Shown here piece by piece: positions 47,841 to 60,791 of a stretch of 64,000 bases of DNA. Each line of letters begins with the position of its first letter. The stretch's first letter is position 1. The position numbers and the translations under genes are program-made. The DNA comes from Andrena cerasifolii (lineage: Eukaryota; Arthropoda; Insecta; Hymenoptera; Andrenidae): the NCBI RefSeq assembly GCF_050908995.1, contig NC_135121.1:6758001-6822000 (forward strand). Direction: 5' to 3'. Under the pieces are notes generated by a model that saw nothing but the letters and a program-made list of their open reading frames with translations, had not been told where the DNA came from and did no database searches.

Positions 47841-48180
47841 CTCGAAAACTCGAACCTCGAAAACTCGAACCTCGAAAACTCGAACCTCGAAAACTCGAAC
47901 CTCGAAAACTCGAACCTCGAAAACTCGAACCTCGAAAACTCGAACCTCGAAAACTCGAACCTCGAAAACTCGAACCTCGAAAACTCGAACCTCGAAAACT
48001 CGAACCTCGAAAACTCGAACCTCGAAAACTCGAACCTCGAAAACTCGAATCTCGATAACTCGAATCTCGATAACTCGAATCTCGATAACTCGAATCTCGA
48101 TAACTCGAATCTCGATAACTCGAATCCCGATAACTCGAATCCCGATAACTCGAATCTCGATAACTCGAACCTCGATAACT
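47841..48180. repeat. 15-bp minisatellite CTCGAAAACTCGAAC, about 22.7 copies
   Basis: The first 14 or so copies are identical; later copies drift to CTCGATAACTCGAAT and one CCCGATA variant. Because the unit is five codons with no stop in several frames, open frames of 133-243 codons appear on both strands. They are low-complexity artefacts. Confidence 0.98.
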
Positions 48181-48183
48181 GGA

Positions 48184-48460
48184 TGGCGCGTGCCGCGCGC
48201 AATCGCCAATAAGATTCGACACTCTGTCAAATCTGTATGGGAAGGACGTTTGCCTCGCCCTCTAGCAGAGGATAGCGATATACACCCGACAAAGAAAACA
48301 ATTACTGTAGACCCACAGGTAATTGTAAGTAATCGAAAGTCATTGGCCAAGGCGTAGAGAGCCGCGTAGGGGAAGCACCAATCACGAGCCTGCAGTAGCG
48401 GCAACATCGCAATCGTTCTGACCCCGGTTCCAAGGTGCCTTCTTTAAATAATCGGACTAT
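48184..48460. repeat. Dispersed repeat of unknown class, copy 1
   Basis: Begins TGGCGCGTGCCG and matches 61873-62150 with small gaps, sharing CCTCGCCCTCT, GGGAAGCACCAATCACGAGC and AGTAGCGGCAACA. No inverted ends or tail identified. A SINE, an LTR piece or an unclassified repeat are all open. Confidence 0.75.
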
Positions 48461-51400
48461 AGTCATGTGCAAAGTGGTTATCGCGTCGTGTACCATAGGT
48501 GGTACACGCGGCGCAGCGATCACCTTGGCGTCCCTATGTTATACAGCGTGAACCGAGTAATTTTGTCACAGATCAAACGATTTTAAAGTATCTTTGAGGT
48601 GAGATTCTTTCTGTCTCTTTTTAAATAAGTTTTCAAGATCACCTTCGACGTTTTTATATACAACCCTATAGTTCTTTTTGTGACAAATTTAACGAGCTTA
48701 ATAAAAAAAAACAACTTCCTTTGGGCAGTTCACATCTCATGCGCTCTTTTATAAATTAGAGGAAACCGCTGTTTCGAGGAGCACGTGGAATTACGGAAAA
48801 TATGCGGCACGAATTTTTCATGTACGTTCATGTTATTCCTACAATTTCACTGGAGCTCCTGCCCTTGAGTAATTTCACACGCGGCACGTGTGACGATTAA
48901 AAATAATATTTCCACTTAGTCCGGCTTTATGTGCAAACAATGCAGAACCGCGGTGCACATGACCCGTCCTCCACATAATTCTGCGCAATTTTAAGTGGCC
49001 GCGATAAAACGATATGCCAGAGAAGAAAAAGAATGGTTTACATAGGTATTTTTAAACACTCCTCTTCACACCGTCACGTTTTTATGTACGATCAATATTT
49101 AACAATTGACTCGTTTTCTATAAAATTGATTTAATATTGCGGACCGTGTAAAAATTTATTTCCCTGAACATGCAGTACAATAATGCGTGTAGATAAAACC
49201 TACGTTTACACATAAATGCACAAATATTACACACAGTGTTTATTTATTTATTTATTGCTTCAAAGCAGATGTGGTTTATACAGCAAATATAGTATACATG
49301 TAATTTATATAACATACAATGTACAAATTACAAGCTACCAGTTCACATAATAGCATTTACAATATTTAATATTTATACCTTATTTCGCACTACCTTGCAC
49401 ATTGATTAAGAAAATTACAAATAAATTTGAGACCCTCGGTATCAAATTCATGCAGCCATGTAAGAGCAATTAAATTAAATTTTGATATTTATGTTACGCG
49501 CTATTCTGAGCTTATACACGAATTTACACTTATATTACTTTTTTCTGTCATACAAGACAAGGTACATAAAGCGTGGCAACTGATTATTTAAAAAAATATT
49601 AGAAATATCACGAAACGTTATTAAGCAAAGTTGAAATGTTTGAGGCACCTATGCACACAGTTTATTCGAGATACACACTGTACAACATCATTAAATAATT
49701 AATCTTTTTCTGCACTATAATACTGCAGGAAATAAAATGCATGGTTCCATTTAAGAAAACATCGGTGGCGTTAAAATCTCCTTAACACTTCCATGCACAA
49801 AAAATCAAATTAAATACAAAAGATGGCCCTCTAAAACATTTTAATTCTGTGCAACAATATTTTTTGATATTTCCAGTATTTTTGAAAATAGTCAGTTATC
49901 ACGTTTTATGTGTTTCACCCCGTACATATAAACACACAGATATTATCAAACGCACAGTTTTTTGCTGGTCCTGCAGCACTAAAGTGACCAGAATGAGAAC
50001 GTTCACCTGCAAATGCTTTGAGAATACAATATTTATAACCGCGCCCAATTTCGATCCCAAGATGAAAGTTCGCATAAAGTCTACCCTACTCATTCTGTAA
50101 CTACGGCCTCGGGTCGTCCACCCTTCACTAATTACTTTAATACAGATTTGGTCAAAATTCAGTCACGACTTATCATATAACATCTACGTTAGTTCAGATT
50201 CAGATTATCACAGTTTAGTACCTAAAATTAGTTCACTTCTGAAAAGCGCTTAGTTTACTTCATCGTCAACCTGATTTATCCAAGTAACTGTCTTTGTCAC
50301 TTAAACCACTTCGAAAAGTGGTGGCCAGTATACAATATATTTAAGGTTGCACGTTATATGTATAATTAGACTTATACTTAAGACTTACACTTTTAGATTA
50401 ATTCTATTATGTTGCAAAAAAAGATTGCGTTGTAATCAGAAGGAAATTCCCTACAAATTCACAAAGTTTCAGAATTTTTTGAATTTTTTTAATTAATCGA
50501 TACAGAGACAATTGAATTTAGGTAGAGCAGTGTGTAGATACTGTGTGTAGTGATATAGAAACAAGTAGCTGAATTAAATTCGTCGCGTTTGAATACGTCG
50601 AGTACCTTCAAAGCATCCAACCTGCTGGAATAATTAAATCCGTATTGAAATATTCGAACAGCTCCGATCGAACCAACTGTCTAATAAACTATTATATCAC
50701 AGCCTGAGTTTCCAATCCACTTAATTCCTTCGACTCCAGTTATTTCCTTACTCCGCTTGCTTTTTACGACTATTTAGCAGCTAGGGGGCACCCTAGTTTG
50801 ACTGCCCGTTTCCGATGCTATATATTCAGGAATTTATTTAACGAAAACTATAAGTTTATACTGTATGACGTTTTGTCTACATATTAACATATGTTTGAAG
50901 TAAAACTCAGAATTTTTTAGAGCGTTTTTGGAAAAAAATGTGTGTCGGGCGCGACCCAGCGGCTGTCCTCGTCATCCGAAATTAAAAAACCAAAGCTTGT
51001 TTTCATCCTTACAAGTGTGACTGTGATCGGTGCCTCAGTCGTCCCAAAGAACCAAAAATTAATAAAATGGCTCTTCAAACAAAAACGTTTCATTTTTACA
51101 GAAATTTTTTTACTGTTTTCGCCTGAACACATTGTTTATTTAAAAAAATAATAAAGCCGGAGACACCGATCATAGTCAGTCATATGCTGGAGTTTCTAAG
51201 AATTTACTTGCACCCGTCTTAGGAAATGTCGTTTTGAGAAACACGCGTTTAAAGTTTTCTCAGTCAATACTTTTTTTTTATTTTTGCACCTCTATAACTC
51301 TGACAATTTTACGATTTTGCCTGCAACACTCTGCAGATCCATTTTTGGGATCAAAAACTATAAGAACGTTCAAAAAAAAATAAGAAATAGAATTTTTTGA

Positions 51401-53034
51401 ACGATATAACAAAATAGGGTAGGTACCTCCTTTACCCCCGAAATGGCGGGGTAGTCAACCTATAGTGGCAACCATATTTATACGTTGTACTATTAAATGA
51501 TAAGGGGAATATGTGAGAACGGTGGTGTAACGGAAGCAGCGAGCCACCATATTTTTACTCACGTTGTGTAGCTACACCATTCATTTTGCCGTAGGTAGTA
51601 TAACACTGGAACGAAAGGCGTCCGTAGAATTTTAGGGGAGGGGAGCAATTTTCAAAAACAGTCCAGTTGACAGGCGACGATTGGTTGCTTGATTGAATCC
51701 ATTCTGTAACGCCAATTTAATTAAATATTTACAATTGAAAATTAAAAATAATCAGTTTTTTCGTATCAACTTAATAAAGATCCCCCCCACCCCTCCCCCT
51801 TATGTCCAAGCTTCTCAAGTTTATTCTCATCTCATGGTTGATACCACATTAAAATTCAAACCTTTTCCTGAATTACACCAAATATGTCTCTACGCCTGAT
51901 TTTTATTTCGAAATGTGTTACAGCTCTCACCATCCTATAGGTACTTTACTTGCAAATATTTTGAACAAATCGAGAATACTGAGTTTTAAGAGTTTGGAAC
52001 TCTCTTGGGATTGATATAGGTTTGGAGGTTTGGAAAGCCTTGAAATTTTTGAGCTTTGAGATGTTCGATGCTTTGTTTTTGTGTTTTAGAATTAGGCAAC
52101 ATTGGGGAGAAATAAAAATAGTAAATATACGAAAGATTTATAAGGAATGTAAAGACAAGACTTCCAAGACCTTCAAGACTTAATAAAAGACAAAAAATAT
52201 TGCAAGCTTTCAAGAGACTGCGAAGCAGAAGGCTCTCGTAAAATGTTTTGTATCCCTTTGAGTTTGGAGCTGTAGCTCAAGACGAGTTGGATCGTCTTGG
52301 ATTACATAACTAACCACAATCAATCGAGACACCCATTACATATGTTGAAACGTGAGATTGCTGATTCGATACGAGGTTCAACCGAAAGTTTGGCTCGAAG
52401 TTTAGCTTGGCGCTTGCTTCGAAATTCGGTTTGAGACTGAACTCGGTGTACTGTTACGAATTGACGTTCAATGCAGATCTGTCCCTTTCTAAGCGCCGTG
52501 CTATGTTTGTAAGGAGCAGGCACATATAACGTGGTATCAACTAACATTCATGAATCATGATAACGGAGACAGAGTAGGGGAAGCCCCGTGAGCTTCGGAG
52601 CTTATGTTGGACAGCACTGACCTAGCAAGTAAACCGTGCGTGTCGGGAATCGGACCTCGAATTTTGAAAATAATATTCCACGCTCCAAAATTGTCAAAAA
52701 TTGGCCGACTTCTTTTGACACGAGAAATATGCGTGTTTCAGCTTGTTCTACTACTTAATTCTGGGGGTGAGTTCAAGAAGAGCCAATGCCTGAATTGACA
52801 CTTTTGACTAATTGGCGTTAGAAATTTTGCAAAAACTTTATATATGCTTCATATAAACTTTATATATATATATATGTATATAGAAAAAAAATGTGTGTTG
52901 TGACGAGCTTTATAACACTATATTTTTCAAAATTCAGTTTAACAACATTTAATTTTCCAATCTTTCTTAGCGTTTGGACAATAATTTTTCCTATTTTCGA
53001 GAGCTAGTCCCCTTATTGCATCCGACCCTTCAAT
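48461..53034. other. Intergenic sequence, no gene recognised
   Basis: No supported gene. 49238-49330 is headed by TTTATTTATTTATTTATTGC, a possible inverted retroposon tail. 50425-50484 repeats 98-157. 50930-51090 resembles part of the Tc1-like fragment at 41820. An AT microsatellite is at 52858-52880. Small open frames (up to 83 codons) are unrecognised. Confidence 0.4.
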
Positions 53035-53457
53035 TATTCGAATACTCGAATACCCCGTACTATTCGCATTATTTAAATAAATTATTCACGTTCGAAATTA
53101 TTCGAATAGGCGAAATATTCGAATAAATCATTCGAACTATTCGAATAGGCGAAATATTCGAATAAATTATTCGAACTATTCGAATAGTCGAAATATTCGA
53201 ATACATTATTCGAACTATACGGATAGCCGAAATATTCGAATAGTCGAAATATTCGAATGAATTATTCGAACTATTCGGATAGTCGAAATATTCGAATAAA
53301 TTATTCGAACTATTCGAATAGTCGAAATATTCGAATACATTATTCGAACTATACGGATAGCCGAAATATTCGAATAGTCGAAATATTCGAATGAATTATT
53401 CGAACTATTCGGATAGTCGAAATATTCGAATAAATTATTCGAACTATTCGACTAGCT
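53035..53457. repeat. TTCGAA-type minisatellite with higher-order period
   Basis: Units combine AAATATTCGAATA and ATTATTCGAACTATTCG. A longer block containing CTATACGGATAGCC repeats at a spacing of 134 bases (53203 and 53337), so a higher-order unit has been duplicated. Confidence 0.95.
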
Positions 53458-56400
53458 CTATTCAGCACGTATACGACAGGAGAACCTTCATATACAACAG
53501 ACGCGGACTACTCTGTACATTATATTAAATTATTACACCCACTGTCAGTGGTACTTCAAGGTTTATTATTTCCCCAAAGTCTATTTCAAGTACATTTGAA
53601 ACTTTTAGTCCTCCTAGTGAGAGCAATATTCATCACAATCCGGGACGTTAACTGAAACAATAGATGCATAATACGTCGCACCAAAGATCCTAGGACACAA
53701 TGAAAATTATTCGTTTCCACGCTGATATGAAGAATAACAAAATAAACGAATATCACTTTTAAAGCTGGCACTCCAAGTTGTTTCCCCAACGCTTCGCGAC
53801 GCACGTATAATTATTCCTCCTTGCCGTATTTCCGAACTCTACATTCGTGGGAATATCGGAATGTGCAGGCAGCCATGAAAGCACGCGTTTTATCGTACGC
53901 TATGAAAACAAAGAGAGCAAGCTATGACACTCCAGAACAGTGAATGGAAACACGAGACTGCTCGAAACAGACCAACGAAAAAATAGGTCGAAGAAAAGGA
54001 GCGCGTAAAACAAACGGAAAGATGAAGAGAAAGAGCAAAGGAGGTGGGCGCTAGGGAAAATCAAGAACCGTCCAAAGGCGAGCGAGGCTAGCGCGCAGAG
54101 AGAAATGTGAGAATAAAGTTCAATGAGGAGGGAAGCGAGGAGAGAAAAATCGAGTGCCTGTGAGATTCGCTGCACAGAGGGAAGAGGAGAAAAAGAAAAG
54201 GGGGCGAGACGTCCGTAAATGCGCCCAAAAGTACGCCACGTACATGTGTACGTGCAGCGAGCAAATCAAAAAGGCTGATCTTTGAAAGCATCCTGCTTTA
54301 CGCCCGTCCGCGATGCGTCGGCACTAATACTCGGTGGATAAAGCTTAATTAACATGGAGATCGTAGCGAGCTGTCGAATTGGAAATTACTTCAGCGGGGC
54401 ACGCCTAAGATTAATCCCCGGAAAGCCTTAGCTTTCAAGGAAGCTGCTTCATTTTATCAAGCGGCCCTCTACGATCCAAGACACTTTGGATTTATAGACG
54501 AACTTCCCCACTCAGACATTTCTCTTCTCTTATTCGTGGCCATGCAGATTCGAGGAACAAACAATGATTGCTCTTGTTAAGATAGTTTCATCATTGTTTC
54601 GAGTCGGGATCTTGAACTCGTGGGTTCTGATTTTATCTGCAAAATAACGGGTACGTGAAAAGTTGTGGGATTCAGGACAATTTTATTGCCCAAGGAAATG
54701 AAAACTTAGATTAATAAGGGCATTGTTAATGAATTTAAAGTAAGTAAGAAAAATCGTTTTACAATCAAAATAAAGAGTATGTATACCTTCAATTGAATGA
54801 TTGGCAGTTCGCCTCACCGATTCTAACCTTAGCAACAGGACAGGCGGGTTGCTCGCAGCTAGGCGCTAAAAACGGCTCCCTGTGCACCCCTGACCTAATT
54901 ACTGACAGTTTGTGCAATTGCTGTTGTCCACATTTGCAAGTCTTTTCTATACTGTATAAGTTGTGCTGAATATACAATCGGATTTTCTTAATCAGTAATA
55001 TTGGTGAACTATCTTCATCTCGCTGTACAACTCCTCGCCTCGCGCAGCTGCAGGCTTATCGCCGGGGTTACTGTTCTGTAATAAATTATTTTTGCCAGTT
55101 TTCTTTTTATACACCTGTGATTTTCGCTCCTACAATTTGCATTTTTTCTGTCTTTAAATTCATACGTGCTGAATATGCACGTCCATCGCTCACATTTATC
55201 ATTTATACTAAATGGATAGGTGTACATCGTGTCCAGTTTTATTGCTTCATTGCACGGTCCTCGGAAACGCCACGTTACTTATGGCGTAACGTATATATCC
55301 TACTGTACACTATCGCCCAAAAGTTTCAAACCACCTACCCGCCCTGTGCGACAAGATATCAACGTATGCAAAGTTTTAAATGATGCATTCAGAATTTTTT
55401 AAATTAAACAAAATGTATCGTAACCATTAAGTCGTAGTAGTGTAATATTCGCTGGCAAAGTACGGCTTTGCTGTTGGCTTTGTACCTACAAAAAATTGTG
55501 AATCGAGGATGACACGATAGTAGCGTATCTGCGAAACTAAATTTTTTTTTCAATATCAAATAGGCAAGAACATACAATTTTCTTGATACTTAAAACAGTT
55601 TTGGATTTTATACGGATTATCCTCTGTTATGAACGGGATTGGGCAGAAGTGCTATAAAAATAAATTTCAGAATATTGTTTGATAAATAAATTATTTTCAA
55701 ATAATATATTTACAAAGTATTTTAATTTTAATTTAATTCCTGCAAAAGATAGTTTAAAACTGAGTTCTATACGTACAGGTCTGTGCATTCCATAAATATG
55801 TCTGCAGCAAATATGTAAAATTTTAGAATACTTTTACCAAAGTAACAGGGCACAGCTTCCCAAGTTATCATAGGCTAACTCCTTGATACTTATAGAATTT
55901 CCTAAAAAGTGTGATAGTAATTTTTGGCACATAAATGAATTTTATGCACATACATCATAAGTTTGATAATTAATTAAGCTTCTTCAATAGATGCATCTGC
56001 ATATGCATTTTAAAAACGTTCGTGTAATTCTATAAGTTAGATAACAAAATAGCCAAACTCCTGATTTTTCTATGATTTTCTTCTGAACTTTACGCCATGT
56101 TATACATAGAATCCTAAATAACACGTTCGGCTGTACCTAAAGAAAGACGGATAGCCTCTTGTGTACGGTCTTTCAGCATCGAACTTTGCGTCGAATTCTT
56201 AAGCACGGAGTAAAGAAACTCGATTAAGAGCAATCTCCTCCAGCGGCGGAGAGTTTTATTTGGAGAGAAAGCCGTTAACGGTAAATCATTGCACAGGAAT
56301 TCAAGTAGGAACAAAGAACTGACGCAGCCAAGAATAGTGCAAAAAAATTCGGAGTACCTGAAATCAAGCAATTAGAACGCTGTGTGCCTGTAAAGCAAGT

Positions 56401-56929
56401 ATCTCGGGAGCAATGAATAAAAATAAAGAAAGAAGCGAAGCTTAAAAGCAATAACATGTAGAATAAATTTATGAACAAAAAGAGAAAATTATTATTATAA
56501 TAAATATTAAACCGCTACGAATTTCTTTTCTTACCGTTTTGCTTTATATTTGTAAAAAAAAAGGAAGAACTCGATTCAAAACTGATAAAGCCACCTGCAA
56601 ATAATAATACAAATAGCTTTTCAATTGTATCGAAAGCCCATAATAAAGAAAAGCCACGAAAGAATAAGTTTTAATTTTTCTCTAGTTAAAAGAATTAAAA
56701 GATTGTTTAAGTAAATTTTCACTATGCCCCATCTTTTAAGGGGTTAGCTACCTTGGGGGTAGAACAAGAATCAATGCTTTAGCAATTTATTTCAGAATGT
56801 ACATGCATATATTTATGCAATGGTTTTTGTATTCAGATGAGGGACACTTTAACAGGTTATTATATTATGTTTTGGTATAAAAAAATATTGAGTTATTGGA
56901 AAATTACAACTGTTTTACCGGAAGCTGTT
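53458..56929. other. Intergenic sequence, no gene recognised
   Basis: 53900-54480 is purine-rich on the plus strand and GC-richer, giving long minus-strand frames (91 and 67 codons) without known motifs. 55303-55330 (CACTATCGCCCAAAAGTTTC) resembles a Tc1 terminal repeat without a partner. The rest is AT-rich. Confidence 0.4.
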
Positions 56930-57294
56930 TTTACACCGGTGACCACGACTTCTCCAAAACCGCTTCACCAATCTTTCTGAAATTTTTTAGGTTTCTTCTA
57001 GACATTCAAATCCAGTCTTTAATCGAAGCATTTGTACTAGAAATAACAAAAACCTTGGTTTTTTTTATTTCTGAGAAGAATTTGGGCCACCATTACAATC
57101 GCAAATTTGCACCGGCGCGCGAGTCCTAACGAACATGTTCCTATATCTCCATTTCTACCGCTCACTTTGTAACGAAAAAATTAATTATTATTGTTTGAAT
57201 GTGAGCTAAAATACCCTGAAAGTTTGGAAAAGATCCGATCAGCAGTTTCTTAGAAAAAAATTCCCAAGGATCACCTTATTCCTAGCGTCCTAAA
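56930..57294 (-). mobile_element. Tc1-like element fragment, copy 2 (inverted)
   Basis: Inverted match to 41597-41990, including ACCGGCGCGCGAGTCCTAAC, CATTTCTACCGCTCACTTTG and GAAAGTTTGGAAAAGATCCG. It ends at the TATTTAGGACGC point, without the CACTCCTG terminus of copy 1. Confidence 0.75.
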
Positions 57295-58262
57295 TAGGGC
57301 TTCCCCCTTAACCTTGCGCAACCTTGGCTGCTCGTGATGAGTTCACTCTCAACAATACAAATACACCGTATGTATTCAGTTTCCCTTCGCACGCGTGCAT
57401 TAATAGCAACCCCTGCGTCTGAAGCGTCAGGATTTCACGGCAGAGGGATTCGATGGATCCCGAGCAGGCCTTCCCCGCGATGGGATTTCAAATGGATTTT
57501 AAATAGATCTAGGAATCCTCTCTGCTACTTGACTCGCTAGAATTATTTTACGTTCGGCGTAATTGCGGAAGTTGAGTACATTCGTTTCAGTCTCCCCGCA
57601 ATTATTACACTTCAGCTTACTCTGTCAGCTCCCCAAAATGAGGAGCCTGTGAACTAACCTCCCTCGCCAAGTTGTAATTACTAATTCCCTGAAAGTATTT
57701 GCTCCGTGATACTTGTAAAATACAGATCTTAATTGAGAAGACTGTTTGTTATGAGAAATAATTTCTATTCTACTTCAGCTTCGTTGTATAACCTAGTGAT
57801 TATTTAATGCCCTTCCCGTGATTGCTTGTTACTTCGGGGTCTTAGGACGGTGTTGAATTATTACAAGAGAAGTAGTATAAAATAATTATAAACAGTAATT
57901 TTAGTATCGATACCTACTTGGTATCGAAAACTATACTCGTATCAAAAGATTTATTTTTTTATTGATTTATGTGTCAAATAAATGTTAGTTAATAAAATAC
58001 TATTTTTCCTTTCTCTCTTCTGCATTCTTTTAATATGTTTCACATCTGTATATCTCATTTTATGTATACATGTATCTTATAATACAAGGTGTTTGTAAAT
58101 ATGTGGGGCAATATTTCGGGGCCAGTTCTACTCGTCAAGATAATAAGAAAAGTTTGTACAAGCATTTGCCCGATAATGCTTAGTTTTGCAGTTATAAGCA
58201 TTTCAGTACCCCTCTCCGTTAAGTCAAAGTAAATTAAAATGCGACTTCGTTAATAAAATGTA
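57295..58262. other. Intergenic sequence, no gene recognised
   Basis: On the minus strand near 57580-57610 a CNNCGETET peptide can be read that recalls the C-terminal zinc-knuckle of some LINEs, but stops interrupt the surroundings. Nothing else is supportable. Confidence 0.35.
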
Positions 58263-58266
58263 TTAA

Positions 58267-58550
58267 TCCCTTCGTGGTCACACTGGGTCCAATAGACCCG
58301 CTTTGTAACTTAGGAGCTTGCTACCGGTAAGTTCCTAACTTTCCTTTCCGATTTTTTTGCTATATGTTGTCATTTTATTTCTTGCTAAAACGCGACTATT
58401 CCGTACTCTACAATGTTCAAAGTGTGTATTATAATTTTTGGGAATCGATTGGACTGGTACAGTTCGTACGGTAACTGTTTAAAGATCGGCTGGGTCCGTC
58501 GGACCCAGGGTGATCAGCGCGGAACTTTGCCGAAGTGTGACCACGCAGGA
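58267..58550. mobile_element. piggyBac-like MITE, 284 bp, TTAA duplication
   Basis: TTAA at 58263-58266 and 58551-58554. Ends TCCCTTCGTGGTCACACT and inverted TCCTGCGTGGTCACACTTC. Inside are two short palindromes built on GGGTCC (CTGGGTCCAATAGACCC and CTGGGTCCGTCGGACCC). No transposase. Confidence 0.85.
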
Positions 58551-58554
58551 TTAA

Positions 58555-59370
58555 TAAAATATATCAATAATAATAATGAAAAATGCATGAAATGCCGTAG
58601 CCTAGCAACCACATCCGTATAAATCGGGGTGGCAGTGCATTTACAAAAGCCTTTCGAGTGTAAAGGGAATACTGATTTGCCGCGGACGAATTACAGCGTG
58701 TACTCTGAATAAATTGTAAAGGACGGTGAAAACTAAGTTTAAAAGACAAACGAGTCGTAGCATATGCAGTTGGGAAATACTCGATGCAACGTCCACACCT
58801 GTGGAACACGCGTGCTTGTCTTCGCCGCAATGTATATGCATAGCCCATCAAAAGAATAACTCTGCCGCAATTCTCCGGCGCTAAGGGCATTTTCGTTTTC
58901 TGTAGTATCACGATCCCATTTGCACAGACATTCGGGTTTACGCTGATATTCAGAAACGCGAAGAGGGGAAGAACCGTATGCAAATAGCTGCGTACGTATG
59001 CGGGTAGTTTTGATTGGCAAAACGTAGCCAGGCACCTCACTTTTTCTAGAATATCATGCCACAGTAACACACCGCGTGTCCCGCGAGGAAACACGCATTC
59101 TTCTGCGTCAGACTTGGCAGATCATTCTGAGCCAAAGAGAACACGCGCTAGGAGCTTGTTTCCATTTGTTGAAAAGTTGTAGTAAAAAGAAAATATTGTG
59201 GGCATGTGTGATCCTAAAAAGAATGGATTTTGTCATTTTTCCAGAGCTTTTTATTTAACTTTTATATAATATTTTTAGTTAGATAGCAGAGATATTTTTT
59301 TAGTTGATTACTTCTCGTTTGTAAAAATAGTCATTGTTATCAAGATAAGTATAGTGAATTGGCGACAAAC
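58555..59370 (-). other. GC-richer stretch with an unexplained 176-codon open frame
   Basis: The minus-strand frame 59094-58564 is the longest in the window not explained by a recognised gene or repeat, and two more frames on the same strand overlap it. I recognise no domain, no signal peptide and no splice-linked exon. It runs to the edge of the piggyBac-like MITE. It may be chance in stop-poor sequence; I do not call it a gene. Confidence 0.3.
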
Positions 59371-59868
59371 TAGGATTGCCACCTGTAGGTAGTATATTAT
59401 ATAGTATTGTACTATATTTTGGTAATTTGTATTATATACTGTTGAAACAAAGTGTAGTACGCAAGTCGCGAAATACTATATTTTCACTTCATAGTTAAAA
59501 TTAAAGAGATATTTAATTAGCTATTAACATCGCGCGACACTATGCATGGCCAGCTTAGGGTAGCTGTCAATGCCTAAGTTGTTCTTATATGAATATCAAA
59601 TGACGAGAAGAAACAAATAAAGCTACAAATTAAATTAATAAAAAGTGAGCTATTTATTTATATTAATATGAATATAGAATGACGAGACTCTTATATTTAC
59701 ATTGTAAATAATAATTTCTTGATAAGTACTAGAAGCACAAACTAACGAAAAATATACTTGGAAGAATGAGTAAACTGTACTTTTTATTTCCCTAAATTTT
59801 CCTAAAAATACTACTTGTTTTGCATGATTCGACAAACACACTTTATCCCCCCATAGGTGGCAACCCTA
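59371..59868. mobile_element. hAT-like MITE, 498 bp, imperfect 8-bp TSD
   Basis: Ends TAGGATTGCCACCTGTAGG and inverted TAGGGTTGCCACCTATGGG. Flanks are CGACAAAC (59363-59370) and CGACAGAT (59869-59876), six of eight identical, as for an old duplication. AT-rich interior, no coding sequence. Confidence 0.8.
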
Positions 59869-59876
59869 CGACAGAT

Positions 59877-60183
59877 CCTAACTCTCAACGTAGAGACGAA
59901 GCGGACACATTCATTGCAAAGTCGATGTTTCAAATGGAACACCACCAGTTTTTTTAGTAACACCTATAAAATGTAATTATAAATAAAAAGGTGAAATAAA
60001 AAATATAAGGAAAATGAAGGGATCGTTATTTTTGGGAATTAACCTTTAAAATTTTGTTTTCGTTATAACTTTTTAACAATTGGAAATACACCTTGCACTT
60101 TGGGCTGAGTATTCATGTGTGTGCTAATTGGAAGTTTGTCCACTTTCTCATGGGACACCCTGAATTATATGCAAGTGGATAAC
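59877..60183. other. Spacer with a lone mariner-like end
   Basis: 60150-60166 reads CTCATGGGACACCCTG, like the right end of the CAGGGTGTCCC family. No partner was identified and there is no gene. Confidence 0.45.
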
Positions 60184-60185
60184 TA

Positions 60186-60407
60186 GGGTAGATGTCCCTA
60201 TTACTGCCACTTTGTTTATTTCACTTAAAAAAAAACGTAACGTATAAAGAATAGACGTATAAAAAATGTACTATAATAATAAGAAGAACAGTCCCAATTT
60301 TATGATAAATTCTTTTTTACACTATTCTTTATAGATTGCGTATTTATTAAGTAAAATAAATGAAGTGTCAGTAATAAGGACGCTGACAGTAATTGGCACA
60401 TTTACCC
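60186..60407. mobile_element. Short MITE, 222 bp, TA duplication
   Basis: Ends GGGTAGATGTCCCTATTACTG and inverted GGGTAAATGTGCCAATTACTG beside TA (60184-60185, 60408-60409). Similar in design to 22107-22329. Confidence 0.8.
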
Positions 60408-60459
60408 TACTAGTAGAAAGCTTGGGAGCTTGAACCATAAATAAAAAATAGCCCCAAAT

Positions 60460-60783
60460 CAGTGGCGGATTTAACGGGGCGGCCGATGAGCAGTTGCCAC
60501 CTATGTCCCTGCCCAGAAAGCCCCCCAGGCCCCCACCTTTAAAAAAAAATTATGATTTTATCCAAACTATATATTTTTTTTTTGTATTATTACACTGAAC
60601 CCGTTTTCAGTAAACTACCCTTTTATTTCCCCGAAAATGGGCCCCTGCTCAGAAACCCATCCTAGGACCCTGTCTTAAAAAAAAATACACTTACCCCTTT
60701 TAGTAAACTACCTCCTCGTTTTCCAGAAAAAATGGGCCCCTCAGAACGTTTTCCACCTGGGCTTTTTTCCTAATCCGCCACTG
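60460..60783. mobile_element. hAT-type MITE, 324 bp, perfect 8-bp TSD
   Basis: Inverted ends CAGTGGCGGATTTAAC and CAGTGGCGGATTAGG, with CCCCAAAT on both sides (60452-60459, 60784-60791). Internal motif CCCCTGCTCAGAA / CCCTGCCCAGAA repeats two to three times. Confidence 0.93.
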
Positions 60784-60791
60784 CCCCAAAT

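Noticed and set aside
47481..48407. Long open frames (up to 243 codons) on both strands
   Set aside because: They are produced by the 7-bp and 15-bp tandem arrays; a 15-bp unit keeps its frames open. The peptides are pure low-complexity repeats.
53900..54291. Hydrophobic-looking 91- and 67-codon minus-strand frames
   Set aside because: Leu/Ser/Phe richness follows from the purine-rich plus strand (AGAGAAA runs); no start context, domain or splice partner.
57560..57700. CNNCGETET peptide resembling a LINE C-terminal zinc knuckle
   Set aside because: Only one half of the motif is present, stops interrupt both sides, and no reverse transcriptase motif is nearby.
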